The notes under the pieces were generated by a model. That model saw only the letters and a list, made by a program, of their open reading frames with translations, ran no database searches and was not told where the DNA came from. The translations under genes and the position numbers were made by a program. Shown in pieces: positions 54,443 through 64,000 of a stretch of DNA of 64,000 bases (positions are counted from its first letter, which is position 1; each line of letters opens with the position of its first letter). The stretch lies in the NCBI GenBank assembly GCA_017354895.1, contig CP071493.1, forward strand, positions 3,348,001 to 3,412,000, in the 5' to 3' direction. Origin of the DNA: Podospora comata (Eukaryota > Ascomycota > Sordariomycetes > Sordariales > Podosporaceae).

Positions 54443-55476
54443 CTAGAGTATCGTTAACCCACCGCGGGTCGTCTTGGACTGATTCGCCTTCTCCTTGGCA
54501 ATCCGCAATGCTAGTTCCCTTATGCGGTTGTTGAAAAGGGTCTTGTGGTCGGGGTTGTCTAGATACCACCTGGAAGCTTTCACATCGTTGAGCCAGTGAA
54601 GCCCAAACAAATCCCCCAGTCCCTTCGCGTCCCAGTGCGGATTCGTTGTTGATCATCAGCCGCCGGATTCGCCTGTACATGTACGCCCGGTACACCGATT
54701 TATCCCAATCCCGATATGTGTCTCCTCCCGGCCACCGGGTCGGCTTGGGCGGATCAGCCTCCTTCTCCTAAACGGCCTCACCCACCCGTCAAAAGACTGC
54801 TCCAACTCCCTCTTGTCCCTCAAATCCGCCGGCCTCACCCACTCCACCGCCGCCGCATCCCTCCCCTCCCCAAACGGCACCACCAACCTCGGATCCTCCG
54901 CAAACCACAACCCCATTATATGATCCCCCTCTCCCCATGATCTCACCCCGCCCTCAGCAACCTCCCCGACCCCCTAGCCACAGGACAATCCTTCTCCCCG
55001 TCGTACTTGTCATGCTCATAGTCAGTCGCCACCCTCCTCATCTCAGTATGCTTCGGCACAACGTAAACATCCACCCTCTTCACCCTCAACTGCTCCTGCA
55101 CCACCCGATCCTCCCCCGGCGAGCAAATCTCAAACCCGGGCGCGGAGGCGATCAAGCAGGCACTTATCCATCTTCATCGTCTCGTTCGCAATCTGAAAAC
55201 TCAACTCGGGCGGCAGCGTCCGTCTCATCCCGTCAAGGCCGGTTTGGTCGAGCGCATGGATGCGCGCGATCCAGTCGGGGACCTTGTCATGGTAATAAGC
55301 CTGCCCGGGGTCGCGCGCGGGGAGGAGGGGCGGCCGCCAGGGTCGGTATATTATAAACATGCGGCCATCCCTGGGATCCAAGCCTAGGGTCACTTTTGGG
55401 TCGAGCGGTTGCTCGCGAGGTAGAGAGCGTACCCGAACAAGTTCCGATCGTTGCAATCTATCACGGGGAACGACAT
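54443..55476 (-). pseudogene. Frameshifted relic of an unrecognised fungal gene
   Basis: Protein-like pieces follow one another on the minus strand, each in a different frame, with no splice sites between them. The order is MSFPVIDCNDRNLFGYALYL (from 55476), then DPKVTLGLDPRDGRMFIIYRPWRP to KMDKCLLDRL, then IASAPGFEICSPGED to DYEHDKYDGEKDCPVARG, then VRSWGEGDHIMGLWFAEDPRL to RRRRLIRPS, then WDKSVYRAYMYRRIRRLM, then WDAKGLGDLFGLHWLNDVKASR to RGGLTIL and a TAG at 54443. At least five single-base frame changes are needed, several next to G or C runs. All neighbouring genes are intact, so a general sequencing problem is unlikely, although local homopolymer errors cannot be excluded. I do not recognise the family. 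Confidence 0.7.
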
Positions 55477-55910
55477 GGCGTAAGTAAGGAGAACTCGCGT
55501 ATAAAATGTCAATAAATGATATCGGTGTGGAAATCCCTTCCAGGCAATAAAACAAAAGTGGGTTGCTTGAGTCTGGGATGGTGGTGGTGAACGGCAAGCG
55601 TTCCCAAGCTTCCTGAGGGTTGTGGAAAATGGGCGGTTGTAGGCTGATATGTGATCCCCCTTTCCGGTCATCAGTGGCAACAAAGGTACCCCCTCCCCCC
55701 TTTCATAGACCAGTCTCTTGTCAAATCCTCTCTACCCACAACCCACCAACAAGGCCCGCCTCTACTTTCACATCCCAATTCGGTCGACTACTCCTTTGAA
55801 CCATGGTGCACACATCGACAACAACATGAGTCCAGACAATCGCGCGCTTTGCCCGCGGGGCCTAAAAATCAAATGGATATATTACTCCCTTTCATGTGCT
55901 CGCTCTCTGG

Positions 55911-55947
<37 letters not shown>

Positions 55948-56225
55948 GTTACATATAATCAGCCGCATCATTCGTATTCTTCTCATGCAACATTAAGGTC
56001 CCTATAGGCCGGCTGATGCAAAATCAAAACAAAGCCCTTCTTCTGTCCAGAGGAAGAGAAAATCAATACAAGAACCACAAAAGATTCCACGATCGACCGC
56101 CGCCACACTCTTGACGCATATACCAAGGGTATTGACTCTCATTACGCGGTATTATTCACCACCATAAGCTGCCGCTCAGCACTACCCGTCTCCTCACCAC
56201 CGTGTAGCCCGTATTACTACTACGC
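55477..56225. other. Intergenic region with a CT tract
   Basis: A (CT)n tract with a TTT interruption lies at about 55907-55947. It is upstream of the relic and downstream of the DUF7707 gene. No gene was seen. Confidence 0.6.
55907..55947. repeat. (CT)n microsatellite
   Basis: Imperfect CT repeat of about 40 bp with one TTT interruption. Confidence 0.9.
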
Positions 56226-56923
56226 TTAAAGAAGAGCAGCAGCAAAAACACCGGCAGCAACGGCAGCAATGCCGTTTCCAAAGTTGGTAGGAGCGGCAGC
56301 CTGAGAAGTCGACGTGCCGGGAGGGTTGGTCTGAGCGGCGCCCTGGGTGTTGGTGGGAGAAGTGGTGCTAGCCTCGTCCTCGTCGTTGCTGTCGCCGCCA
56401 CCGGGGGTGGCGTCTTCGGGTTTGAGGGTACCGCAGTGGTCCATGATGTCGGTGGTGCACTTCCTCAGCTCGGAAGCGCTGCCACCTTGTTTCTCGGCGG
56501 TGCACTGGCTGAAGGCTTCCTCGCAGATGAACTGGGGCAGGTTGGTCAGCGGCTAGTCAAGCGGGGCTCGTCCTGTCAAAGCAAAAAAGACTCACAGTAG
56601 GGAGGGTGTTGGCGTAATAGTCAAGGCCGGGAGTGGTGCCATTGGAGCAAAGGCATTCGTAAGTCAGGTCAGAAGGTTCGCAGTCGTTCTTTTGGAGGGA
56701 GCCGAAGCAGAGTAGGCCGCAAGAGTTGAACTGGGCAGTGCACCATCCGGCTGTTGCAGACGGTCAGTTTCATTTCTACTCGGTATGCAACAGTGGTTCA
56801 GGTTCAGTACGACATACATCTTGTGGAGGCCTCGACCTTGGTGATGTCGATGGTGAAGTTTTGGTTCTGGGAAACAACAGCAGTGACCGCGGAGAGGGCG
56901 GCGAGGAGGATGGATTGACGCAT
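56226..56923 (-). CDS. Secreted GPI-anchored protein with DUF7707-type cysteine domain
   Basis: Three exons (56923-56818, 56750-56596, 56531-56226) give 188 residues; both introns keep the frame. A signal peptide (MRQSILLAALSAVTAVVS) is followed by the conserved cysteine-rich domain: FTIDITKVEASTRSGWCTAQFNSC, LLCFGSLQKNDCEPSDLTYECLCSNGTTPGLDYYANTLPT, FICEEAFSQCTAE, and KCTTDIMDHCGTL. The order TYECxCxNGTxPxLxYYxxTxPxFICE is typical of the fungal DUF7707 family, whose function is unknown. A Ser/Thr/Gly linker and a hydrophobic end (NGIAAVAAGVFAAALL) indicate a GPI anchor, so the protein is probably in the cell wall or plasma membrane. Confidence 0.85.
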
Positions 56924-58926
56924 GGCGAAGGTTGGACTTGTTTTTGTTTTGGTTTGTGTTGTTGTGACGGAGAGGGGGAGAGAGAAGAGAGAGGAAGCTT
57001 TCCACAAAATCGAGCGAGATGGATGCGGCGGGCGTCGCAAAGATAAGGCACGAACGATCAAGGATGGATCCGGAGGTCGGTGGCAGGGGTACCCGTGGGA
57101 GGTGGAAAATGTGCCGTAATGCCACGAGCGCGGGGTTCCTAGTTCCTGTTGTGATGGAGTATCCGTTGTGGTATGGGGATAGCTTAATGGACTACCTGGT
57201 AATAAAGTGGAAGAGTGAAGAGAAGAGCACGAGAGAGAGAGAGAGAGCAAGATCGGGAGGAAACAGGCGCCATTTTGAGCAAGGGACGAAACATGGTGTT
57301 TGATTGCCCTGTGTTTTGGAGCTCGGCGCTGGAGTCGCCGGGAAGCAACTCTTTGGGGAAAATCAGAGGCGGGAAGGTGCCAGAGCTTCACGATGGCCGT
57401 GGGAAAATTGTGGCTGGTGAGCTCTTGATTGGCCGATCCGGTGTGGAAGCGGCAGGGAAAAGCCGATTTTGTTGCTTGGCGCTACTGCAGACAGCTCACT
57501 GCGCTGACCGTTCCCGTCGTTCCTGGCGCTGGTTGTCCTGGAGCCTGCCAGCTAGCTCTCTGGCCTGGCACCCACTGACACCTTGAACAGCCATCACAGC
57601 TAAGGTAGAGAGACGATCCGGGGAGACGTGCATTGGCTTTGTTGTGCATGTGCCACTCAGTGTTTATCGCCGCATTGCATCCAGGTCTCTTCTTTGCACG
57701 ACATGACATGCTGTACACTACGGAGTATAGCATCTAAAAATTCTCCAAAATGCCGAGAGTACGCTTTCTTGAAGAATTTGCTGAGACCAAAACGCCGGCG
57801 GGCCAGCGCAATTTGAGCTCTCAGCCCGCAATGCCGAATGACGCAGGCTCACAGGAACTCGCGGGCTCTCCCGCCGGGGGGCGTGGATCAATTGGGCAGG
57901 TTGTGTGGTAGAAGGTACCTTGTAACAGAACTTTCAAGATTCATCACCATTTCCCTGTTTATCGTCTGTTCTTTTTGTTTGTTTCCCCTTCGCTTGAGCG
58001 CTTGCATAAAGACAGAGGGTAACCATCCCTTCCCATCAACATGAGATGAACTTCTGACCTTGCGTCTTCCTGGAAGTCTCGGATATTGAAGCTCCAAATT
58101 CTTCTCCAGCACAGCGGAGCGGCATGGAGAAGCCCAAGAACCCAAGACCCGACCGATCACGCGCGATAAGCATTGAAGACGCTAAAATGGCCCCGCCCTC
58201 CACTTTCCTGCTCAGGAACACATGGGCCTTTTCGGCCAATCACAGCCGCGAATTGGAACAATGGTCGCTCCAGCATGTCTCTCCACGTCACACTTTCCGT
58301 GCGGTGTCAAAGAGAATCAGAGCCACATCTTCAACAAAGAGACGGTGTGGCTAGCCGTTGCTTGGGATATCAACATTCAACACCAACCTCCCGGTTCATG
58401 ATGCGTTCTGTCTGTCTGTCTGTTGCGGCCCAACGGATTATCCATACAGCATGTTTGTTGACTCGCTGTTACTACGGTCCGCTGTAACCATCCTCCTGCT
58501 GCCTTCGCATCGGACAACCTGCTCCTCGAAAGGTCGGCTTACATAATGCCACAGGAATATGCCAACCCTTATTGGCCGCGGACGCAACGTGCCAGCGACG
58601 AGACCTGGGACGTGATGAGATGACACAGATCATGATTGGTTTCTCAAAGTTCCCTGAAGAGATCAGGTTTTGCTTGTGGGTATTCTCAAAAAATTGTACA
58701 TGTTGGAATATTATAGCTCATAGCCTTCTTTGACAATATGGCGTCGGCGATGCCGCCTTGCCGAACAAATTCAATCCGAGCTCGGGAGCAGGGAGCCGAT
58801 CCTTCGCGGTGATGTCCAACGTGCATTTCAGCCCTGGTACCCCTCTGATCCTGATAAGCCTCCGAAATTTCTGCCCATTTCGCTGTTGTGACACTCTCCA
58901 CCACACTCTCCAAACCATCTTTCACG
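56924..58926. other. Divergent intergenic region
   Basis: Two kilobases lie between the DUF7707 gene and the Erg26-like gene. A GA tract (GAGAGAGAGAGAGAG) lies at about 57231-57247. No reading frame with recognisable features was found. Confidence 0.6.
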
Positions 58927-60452
58927 ATGTTGATATTGGCTCTGGTCGCCCTTGGCGTTTTCTGGCTTTACCGGTTCAACTCGGCCTTGAGATCAACCCC
59001 TGAGGAAGCCCGCAAATTCTCACCCAAGCGCTGGACAAAAGAGCAGGTGAAGGAAGCCTATGAAAATGTCAAGAAAAACCCCGTCAACTTTCTCAAACAT
59101 GTGCCCCCCGCTCAAGAGAGAAGATACATAATCGTCGGCGGCTCGGGTAAGTTCACCAAAAATAAAAATAAAAACCTCAAAACATCGCACACAAAGGCTA
59201 ACAGTCTAACCCAGGCCTTGTGGGTGGTGACATCGTCCTCCAGCTCCTTGAGCGAGGCCAATCCCCCTCCAGCATCCGCATCCTCGACTTCGCTCCCATC
59301 ACCAGAGACGACATGCTCCCCAGGACCTCCGCCTGCGACTTTGTCCAAACAGACATCACCTCCATCCCCTCCGTCGAAGCCGCCTTCTCCAAACCCTGGC
59401 CCCCCTCCGTCTCCCATCTCCCCCTCACGGTCTTCCACACCGCAGCCGTGATCCGCCCCCAAGAACGTCACCCCCTCCTCTACTCCCGCGTCAGTCGCGT
59501 CAACCGCGACGGCGCCATCATCGTCCTCAACACAGCCAAAAAGCAGCACCACAACTGCGACATCTTCATCGCCACCTCTTCAGGTTCAGTCAGCATAACC
59601 CCCACCCGCTTCATCCCAACCTGGCCCTGGCAGTCCCATCCCGCCGGCTACTTCCAGCTCTGCAACGAATCCGACTTTGACCTCCCCCTCCGCCCCCACT
59701 CCCACTTCTTCGCCAACTACGCCCGCTCCAAAGCCGAAGCTGAGAGGGCAATCTGCTCCGCCAACACGGCCAACTTCCGAACCGGCTGCCTCCGCCCGGG
59801 AAACGCAATCTACGGCCAAAAGACCGACCCCTTGGTTGGGAACATCCTCCGGGAGGGGGAGTACATCGCCTTTACTCCCCAGGTGATCCAGTCATTTGTC
59901 TACTCCCGCAACGTCTCGTTGGCGCATCTCCAGTTCGAAGCCGCGCTCCTGCCATCCCCCTCTGGTACCGCCCCCCCGGCGTGTGCAGGGAGACCGTTCG
60001 TCATAACAGACGCCGGACCACCCATCACCTTCCGTGACATGGCCCTAGCATGCGAGACGCTCTCCGATGCCAAGTTCGCTTACTCTGAGGCTTCGCCCCT
60101 CATCATCCACGCTATCGCCCACGTTATGGAATTCTGGTCGTTGCTCTTGGCAAGAGCCCCGTTTTTGACGAGGTGGTTTGGGTGGAAAGAGGCAAAGGGG
60201 CCGATCAGTATGCTCCAGCCTGCGGTGTTGAATGTGGGGATTCACTCCGTGGTGGATGACAGCAAGGCCAGGAGGAGGGTGGAGGAGGGGGGGATAGGGT
60301 ACACGCCTGTGGCGAGCACACTGGAGGGGATCTCGATGCAGATTTCAGAGTTTAATGAGGATGTGAGGGCGGGGAGGATCAAGGGGGTGGGGTTGAGGGA
60401 GGGAAAAAAGATGGCAATGGTTGCTGAGGAGGCGGGGGCTCTTGCTTCGTAG
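58927..60452 (+). CDS. Erg26-like 3-beta-hydroxysteroid dehydrogenase / sterol-4-carboxylate 3-dehydrogenase family
   Basis: Two exons (58927-59146 and 59215-60452) give 485 residues. An N-terminal membrane segment (MLILALVALGVFWLYRF) precedes a Rossmann-fold SDR domain: YIIVGGSG-LVGGDIVLQLL, with the glycine motif rebuilt across the intron, RILDFAP, TVFHTAAVIRP, and the catalytic YARSK pair with upstream Ser (IATSSGSV). In sterol synthesis this family oxidatively decarboxylates C4-carboxylated sterols at the ER. Similarity to Erg26 is at family level; the extra N-terminal anchor and 485-residue length suggest a paralogue rather than the core enzyme (about 350-370 residues). Composition switches to G-rich near 60130. 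Confidence 0.85.
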
Positions 60453-61007
60453 GGGGGAGGGTGGTGAGGAGATGGTTGATATATATATATATATATCGGA
60501 GTGACAACTTGGTCGGGTTACCAATGCCGTGAGTTTTTGGCAACGAGGTAGGTAGGGAGGGTGAAACAGACAGTCTAACAAAAACTTGGCCAACGTCACA
60601 CGGTTGGAGAAAAAAGTATAAAAGGTGAACAGCCTTACAGAGATTAGCTTTGTCATATCCAATCTTGCCCTCTGTGTGTGTCTCGCGTGGGAAGCGTAGC
60701 ACACACAGTCTCCCGACACCACACCTCTGTTCAACTCGAACCCAACCATAGAAACAGACGACGAAAAGAAATAAGATGTAATTCAATCCAACTGAGCGCG
60801 CCATCCCATCCAAAATGGTGCCTGGTTAATATGTCCCGTGGTATCAAGATAAAATGACCCCCTAAACGCCCATCCTTCCATCCAAAGTAACGCCAGAAAC
60901 AATGCTAAACAATAACTCAACGCAAAACTCAGCGCAAAAATCCAGAAATCAACAATACGCCTCGGTAGTCTCAGAACTCCCAAGACCCAAGACTGCGCAA
61001 CCCAAAC
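60453..61007. other. Convergent intergenic region
   Basis: A (TA)n tract at about 60479-60497 follows the Erg26-like gene. The remainder shows no gene. Confidence 0.6.
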
Positions 61008-61766
61008 TCAAGAAGTAGGAGCCCTCTCCGCCCTAGGCAAAACCCTCCCCTCCTCATCCCTCGCCTTCCCCTTCCCCTTGATAACCGTAATCCCGTGTTC
61101 CTCCTCCTCCCTCCTCCCCTCCTGCCCAACCAACCTAGGCACCTCATCACTCCCCCTCAGCATCCTACTCCCCTCCCCATAGTACTCATCCCCACTCTCC
61201 TCCCCCTCCAACAAACCCCCCCCACCACCATCTCTATTATGCGTCTCAAAATCCGGCGCCTCAATCCACTCCCTCGGCACAACACAAGGCAGCGCAACCC
61301 CAATACTCGCCGCCCTGTTCAACCACCCCGGCCCCGGCCTCCCCGTCAACTTCTCGCACAGATAACTCGTGAAATGGTTGCAATTCTTGGTCAGCAAATT
61401 ATACGACGTGCCCAAAAACTCCTCCGACGCCCTCCGGATGATGGAGTCAATCTCGGCTTCGGTGGCCAGGGTGAAACCGTGGAGGATCTCGGTGCGAAAG
61501 GTTCCCCCGGGGGGCAGGGTGAGGGGTTTGGTCCAGTAGACGCCTGTGAGGCCAGGGCGGTCGTGACCGCCGTAGGCGTATTCTTTGTTGTTGAGGACGA
61601 CGCCTGAGTGGAGGAGGGAGGTTCCCAGGGCCCAGAGGGTGTTAGAGAGTTTTCCCGGGGGTAAGAGGTCGTAGACGTGGATGGTGATTTCGGTTTTTTG
61701 GAGGGAGAGGGTGGAGCGGTGGGAGGGGCGGGAGGGGCGGGCTGGGGGGCGGGTTGAGGACGGCAT
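61008..61766 (-). CDS. PPPDE/DeSI-family cysteine protease-like protein
   Basis: Single exon, 252 residues from ATG 61766 (MPSSTRPPARPSRP); an upstream in-frame ATG at 61820 is less likely because the following sequence is leader-like. The PPPDE fold has ITIHVYDLLPP, the catalytic His in LGTSLLHSGVVLNNKEYAYGG, and the catalytic Cys in LLTKNCNHFTSYLCEKLTGR. These are the two residues of the DeSI deSUMOylating/deubiquitinating isopeptidases, also described as palmitoyl thioesterases in some animals. The C-terminal about 80 residues are acidic and basic low complexity (GGGGGLLEGEESGDE, EGRREEEEHG). The gene is divergent from OLA1, 1 kb away. Confidence 0.88.
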   Translation of the reverse strand: MPSSTRPPARPSRPSHRSTLSLQKTEITIHVYDLLPPGKLSNTLWALGTSLLHSGVVLNNKEYAYGGHDRPGLTGVYWTKPLTLPPGGTFRTEILHGFTLATEAEIDSIIRRASEEFLGTSYNLLTKNCNHFTSYLCEKLTGRPGPGWLNRAASIGVALPCVVPREWIEAPDFETHNRDGGGGGLLEGEESGDEYYGEGSRMLRGSDEVPRLVGQEGRREEEEHGITVIKGKGKARDEEGRVLPRAERAPTS

Positions 61767-62772
61767 TTTTGGTGGGTTTGATGATAGTGACTGTGATGGA
61801 TGGATGGGTTGATGGTTCAAGAGGTATTAGATTTGAAAAGCGAGCAAGATTTGGGTGGTGGTCAATAATGTGGCTGTGCAAGTGTAGGTCCAGATAGCTG
61901 CGATAGGCAACACTAGGTTGGTGAGGAATGGCAGAACAAAGAGCTGCTGCGCAAACTGATTTCTGATAGCGAGGATGCCGCGACTAGGATCGGGGTTGTG
62001 AGGGGTGCATTCCGAAGGTGTTTGTGGGTTTGTGATGATGAAGATGGAGATAGTTTCGGTCTAATCGTAGTCAAGATACACAAGGCAATTGTGCTGTGCG
62101 AAGAGTGATGCATCAGAAACACTTTCCAGGTGGCCGCCCGCTGTTGCAGATGATGGATGGATGTCTTTCGCATCCGGCGGGCGCGGGCAGCTTATCCTTC
62201 CAGAAGACCCCACTCTGACGCTCGCGACTCGGCTAGCCCCACCCCGTCAGAGCCGGAACGCACAGTCAGGTCCCGAGGTGGCCCAAGCGCTCTCGAAAAG
62301 CTCCCCAGGTCGGCCAATCGATTCTCCAGAGCCAGACTAACCCCACTGAGATGGATCATTTTCATTGAAATTTCTGCGCTGTGATGCCCTGATCGTTGCT
62401 GGTGCTTTTAAAACTCCAAAAAACTTCAAGAAATCAAAGAAAAAAAGAAAACCGGCGACCAGAATATCAAGCGATCGCTGGGAAGCCCAACAAACCAAAA
62501 CAAAAACTTGCCTTGAGCACAGCCTTGTCGTTCACTCTTTCAGGGCTCCTTTTATATCCAAAGTCTCAACTACGCGCGGCTCGTGGCACTCCTGGGTGGC
62601 CCACGAGCAAGTCACAACGGCGTCCCTTATTGGCAGTTCATTCTTCTCTTCTCCATTACCCCTCCTTCGACCCCTCGCAGCTAGCTCTGCATTTTTCAAA
62701 AAGCCAGTGCTTGATTGCACTTTCATCTACCTTTCTACTCGTCAGTACAGCAAAAAAAGAGGTCCAGCCAGA
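61767..62772. other. Divergent promoter region
   Basis: It is shared by the DeSI-like gene and the OLA1 gene. The proximal part (62600-62772) is CT-rich leader typical of a highly expressed gene. No gene was seen. Confidence 0.6.
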
Positions 62773-64000
62773 ATGCCCCCAAAAAAGGCCGTCGAGGAGA
62801 AGAAGGTCCTCTTGGGCCGTCCTGGTAACAACCTGAAGAGTGGTATTGTGGGTTCTTTTTTTTCTTGTTCCCTCCTTCCCTAAGCTCATATAGATAGTTC
62901 TTGCTAACCTTTTCTCTCCCTTCTATCAGGTCGGGTTGGCGAACGTCGGCAAGTCCACGCTCTTCCAGGCCATCACCAAGTGTAACCTGGGTAACCCCGC
63001 AGTACGCATCGAACGGATTCGATCCTGAAGGGACTGGCGATGCTGATACAAGCCGCAGAACTTCCCCTATGCTACCATTGACCCAGAGGAGGCCCGCGTC
63101 ATCGTCCCTGATGAGCGCTATGACTGGCTTTGCGAGAAGTACAAGCCCAAGTCGCGCGTCCCTGCCAACCTCACAGTCTACGACATCGCTGGTTTGACCC
63201 GTGGTGCCTCAACAGGAGCCGGTCTCGGCAACGCCTTCTTGTCGCACATTCGCGCCGTCGATGCCATCTTCCAGGTCGTTCGTTGCTTCGATGATGCCGA
63301 GATTATCCACGTCGAGGGTGATGTCAACCCAACACGTGATCTCGATATCATCAGCGAGGAGCTGAGACTCAAGGACATTGAGTTCGTTGAGAAGGCCCTC
63401 GAGAACCAGAAGAAGAAGACCCGCCAGGGTGGTCAGAGTCTTCAGATGAAGCAGTGGAAGGAGGAGGAGGCCACGATCGAGAAGATCTTGGCCCACCTCA
63501 AGGATGGCAAGGAGGTCCGCAAGGGCACCTGGGGTCCCAAGGAGGTATGTGCTTGCTTTTTGTTTTTGATTCATTCCTTCCCGTGGTTCCATGATGATAA
63601 AGGGTCCGTGACCCGAACTTTAAACCCAGCTCGTCGAATGTCTTTTTTGGCATACTGAGAGTAACTTTAAATCTGAACGATATCACACATTCCAACTTGA
63701 CACATGATCTTCTTTGGGGAAGTTGATGCTAATAGAGTCAACAGATCGAGGTCATCAATCCTCTGTTCCTCCTGACGGCCAAGCCTGTCGTGTACCTTGT
63801 CAACCTTTCCGAGAAGGACTACATCCGCAAGAAGAACAAGTATCTTCCCGGTGTTGCCAAGTGGATTCAGGACAACGCTCCTGGTGATCCCATCATCCCC
63901 ATCTCCGTCGCTTTCGAGGAGCGCCTGACCCGCTTCGAGACTGACGAGGAGGTTGCTGAGGAGGAGAAGAAGGTCGGCGCCCAGTCGGCTCTTCCCAAGC
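62773..64000 (+). CDS. ola1: Obg-like ATPase 1 (OLA1/YchF), runs off right edge
   Basis: Four exons are visible (62773-62847, 62930-63001, 63059-63544, 63745 to beyond 64000), giving 296 residues of an expected roughly 395. The Walker [10 protein letters not shown], switch region [10 protein letters not shown] and the NLSEKD loop are present. NLSE in place of the GTPase NKxD motif explains the ATP preference known for this family. The [19 protein letters not shown] helical arm is also seen; the TGS domain lies beyond the edge. OLA1 associates with ribosomes and the translation and stress machinery. The third intron (63545-63744) is 200 nt, longer than the others. Confidence 0.97.

Overview
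The window is nuclear DNA of a filamentous ascomycete, most likely a member of the Sordariomycetes close to Podospora or Chaetomium. The grounds are short spliceosomal introns (50-175 nt, usually 55-80), about one gene per 2.5 kb on both strands with no operons, and typically fungal families (eisosome Pil1, CFEM, DUF7707, GT17, ammonium permease, NatC auxiliary Lsm protein). I placed 26 genes, of which 24 look intact. One (the Mg2+ transporter candidate) runs off the left edge, one (OLA1) runs off the right edge, and one is a frameshifted relic. No transposon, rRNA, CRISPR array or convincing tRNA was found.

Layout. 1-653: N-terminal part of a probable CorA-type Mg2+ transporter (minus). 2235-3608: Pil1/Lsp1 eisosome protein. 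4006-4701: NatC auxiliary Lsm protein with a 34-Gln tail (minus). 5449-9285: Rad2/XPG excision-repair nuclease. 10011-11364: Old Yellow Enzyme (minus). 13347-14466: BTB protein. 15842-17851: amidoligase-family protein (minus). 18714-19419: CFEM GPI protein (minus). 21072-22050: pyroglutamyl peptidase. 22722-23810: GT17 glycosyltransferase (minus). 24208-25215: kinase-like protein (minus). 25670-26415: riboflavin synthase. 26652-28646: Mus81 (minus). 29539-31226: phosphoacetylglucosamine mutase, followed in the same frame by an acidic ORF to 32144. 33026-34414: PRMT1 (minus). 34951-36269: Mob1 (minus). 36797-39304: family X DNA polymerase. 42158-43778: ammonium permease. 45504-49137: large coiled-coil protein (minus). 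51067-53552: RBR ubiquitin ligase (minus). 54443-55476: frameshifted pseudogene (minus). 56226-56923: DUF7707 GPI protein (minus). 58927-60452: Erg26-like sterol dehydrogenase. 61008-61766: PPPDE/DeSI protease-like (minus). 62773 to the end: OLA1/YchF ATPase.

The genes are mainly housekeeping: DNA repair (Rad2, Mus81, polymerase X), cell wall and glycan precursors (AGM1, GT17, CFEM and DUF7707 proteins), cortex and cell cycle (Pil1, Mob1), nutrient uptake and cofactors (ammonium permease, riboflavin synthase), and protein modification (PRMT1, NatC, RBR E3, DeSI). They do not form a biosynthetic cluster. Neighbours are mostly divergent or convergent pairs with independent promoters.

The most unusual signal is compositional. 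In at least ten genes on both strands the sense strand is strongly C-rich in its 5' part, then changes over a few tens of bases to strongly G-rich (some 60-nt stretches contain no C at all). In the two-exon genes for Old Yellow Enzyme and the ammonium permease, the C-to-G progression restarts in the second exon. Two of the roughly 29 introns placed are GC-AG. Other points are an in-frame 300-codon ORF right after the AGM1 stop, a tandem-repeat leader at Mus81, and a gene with about five frameshifts.
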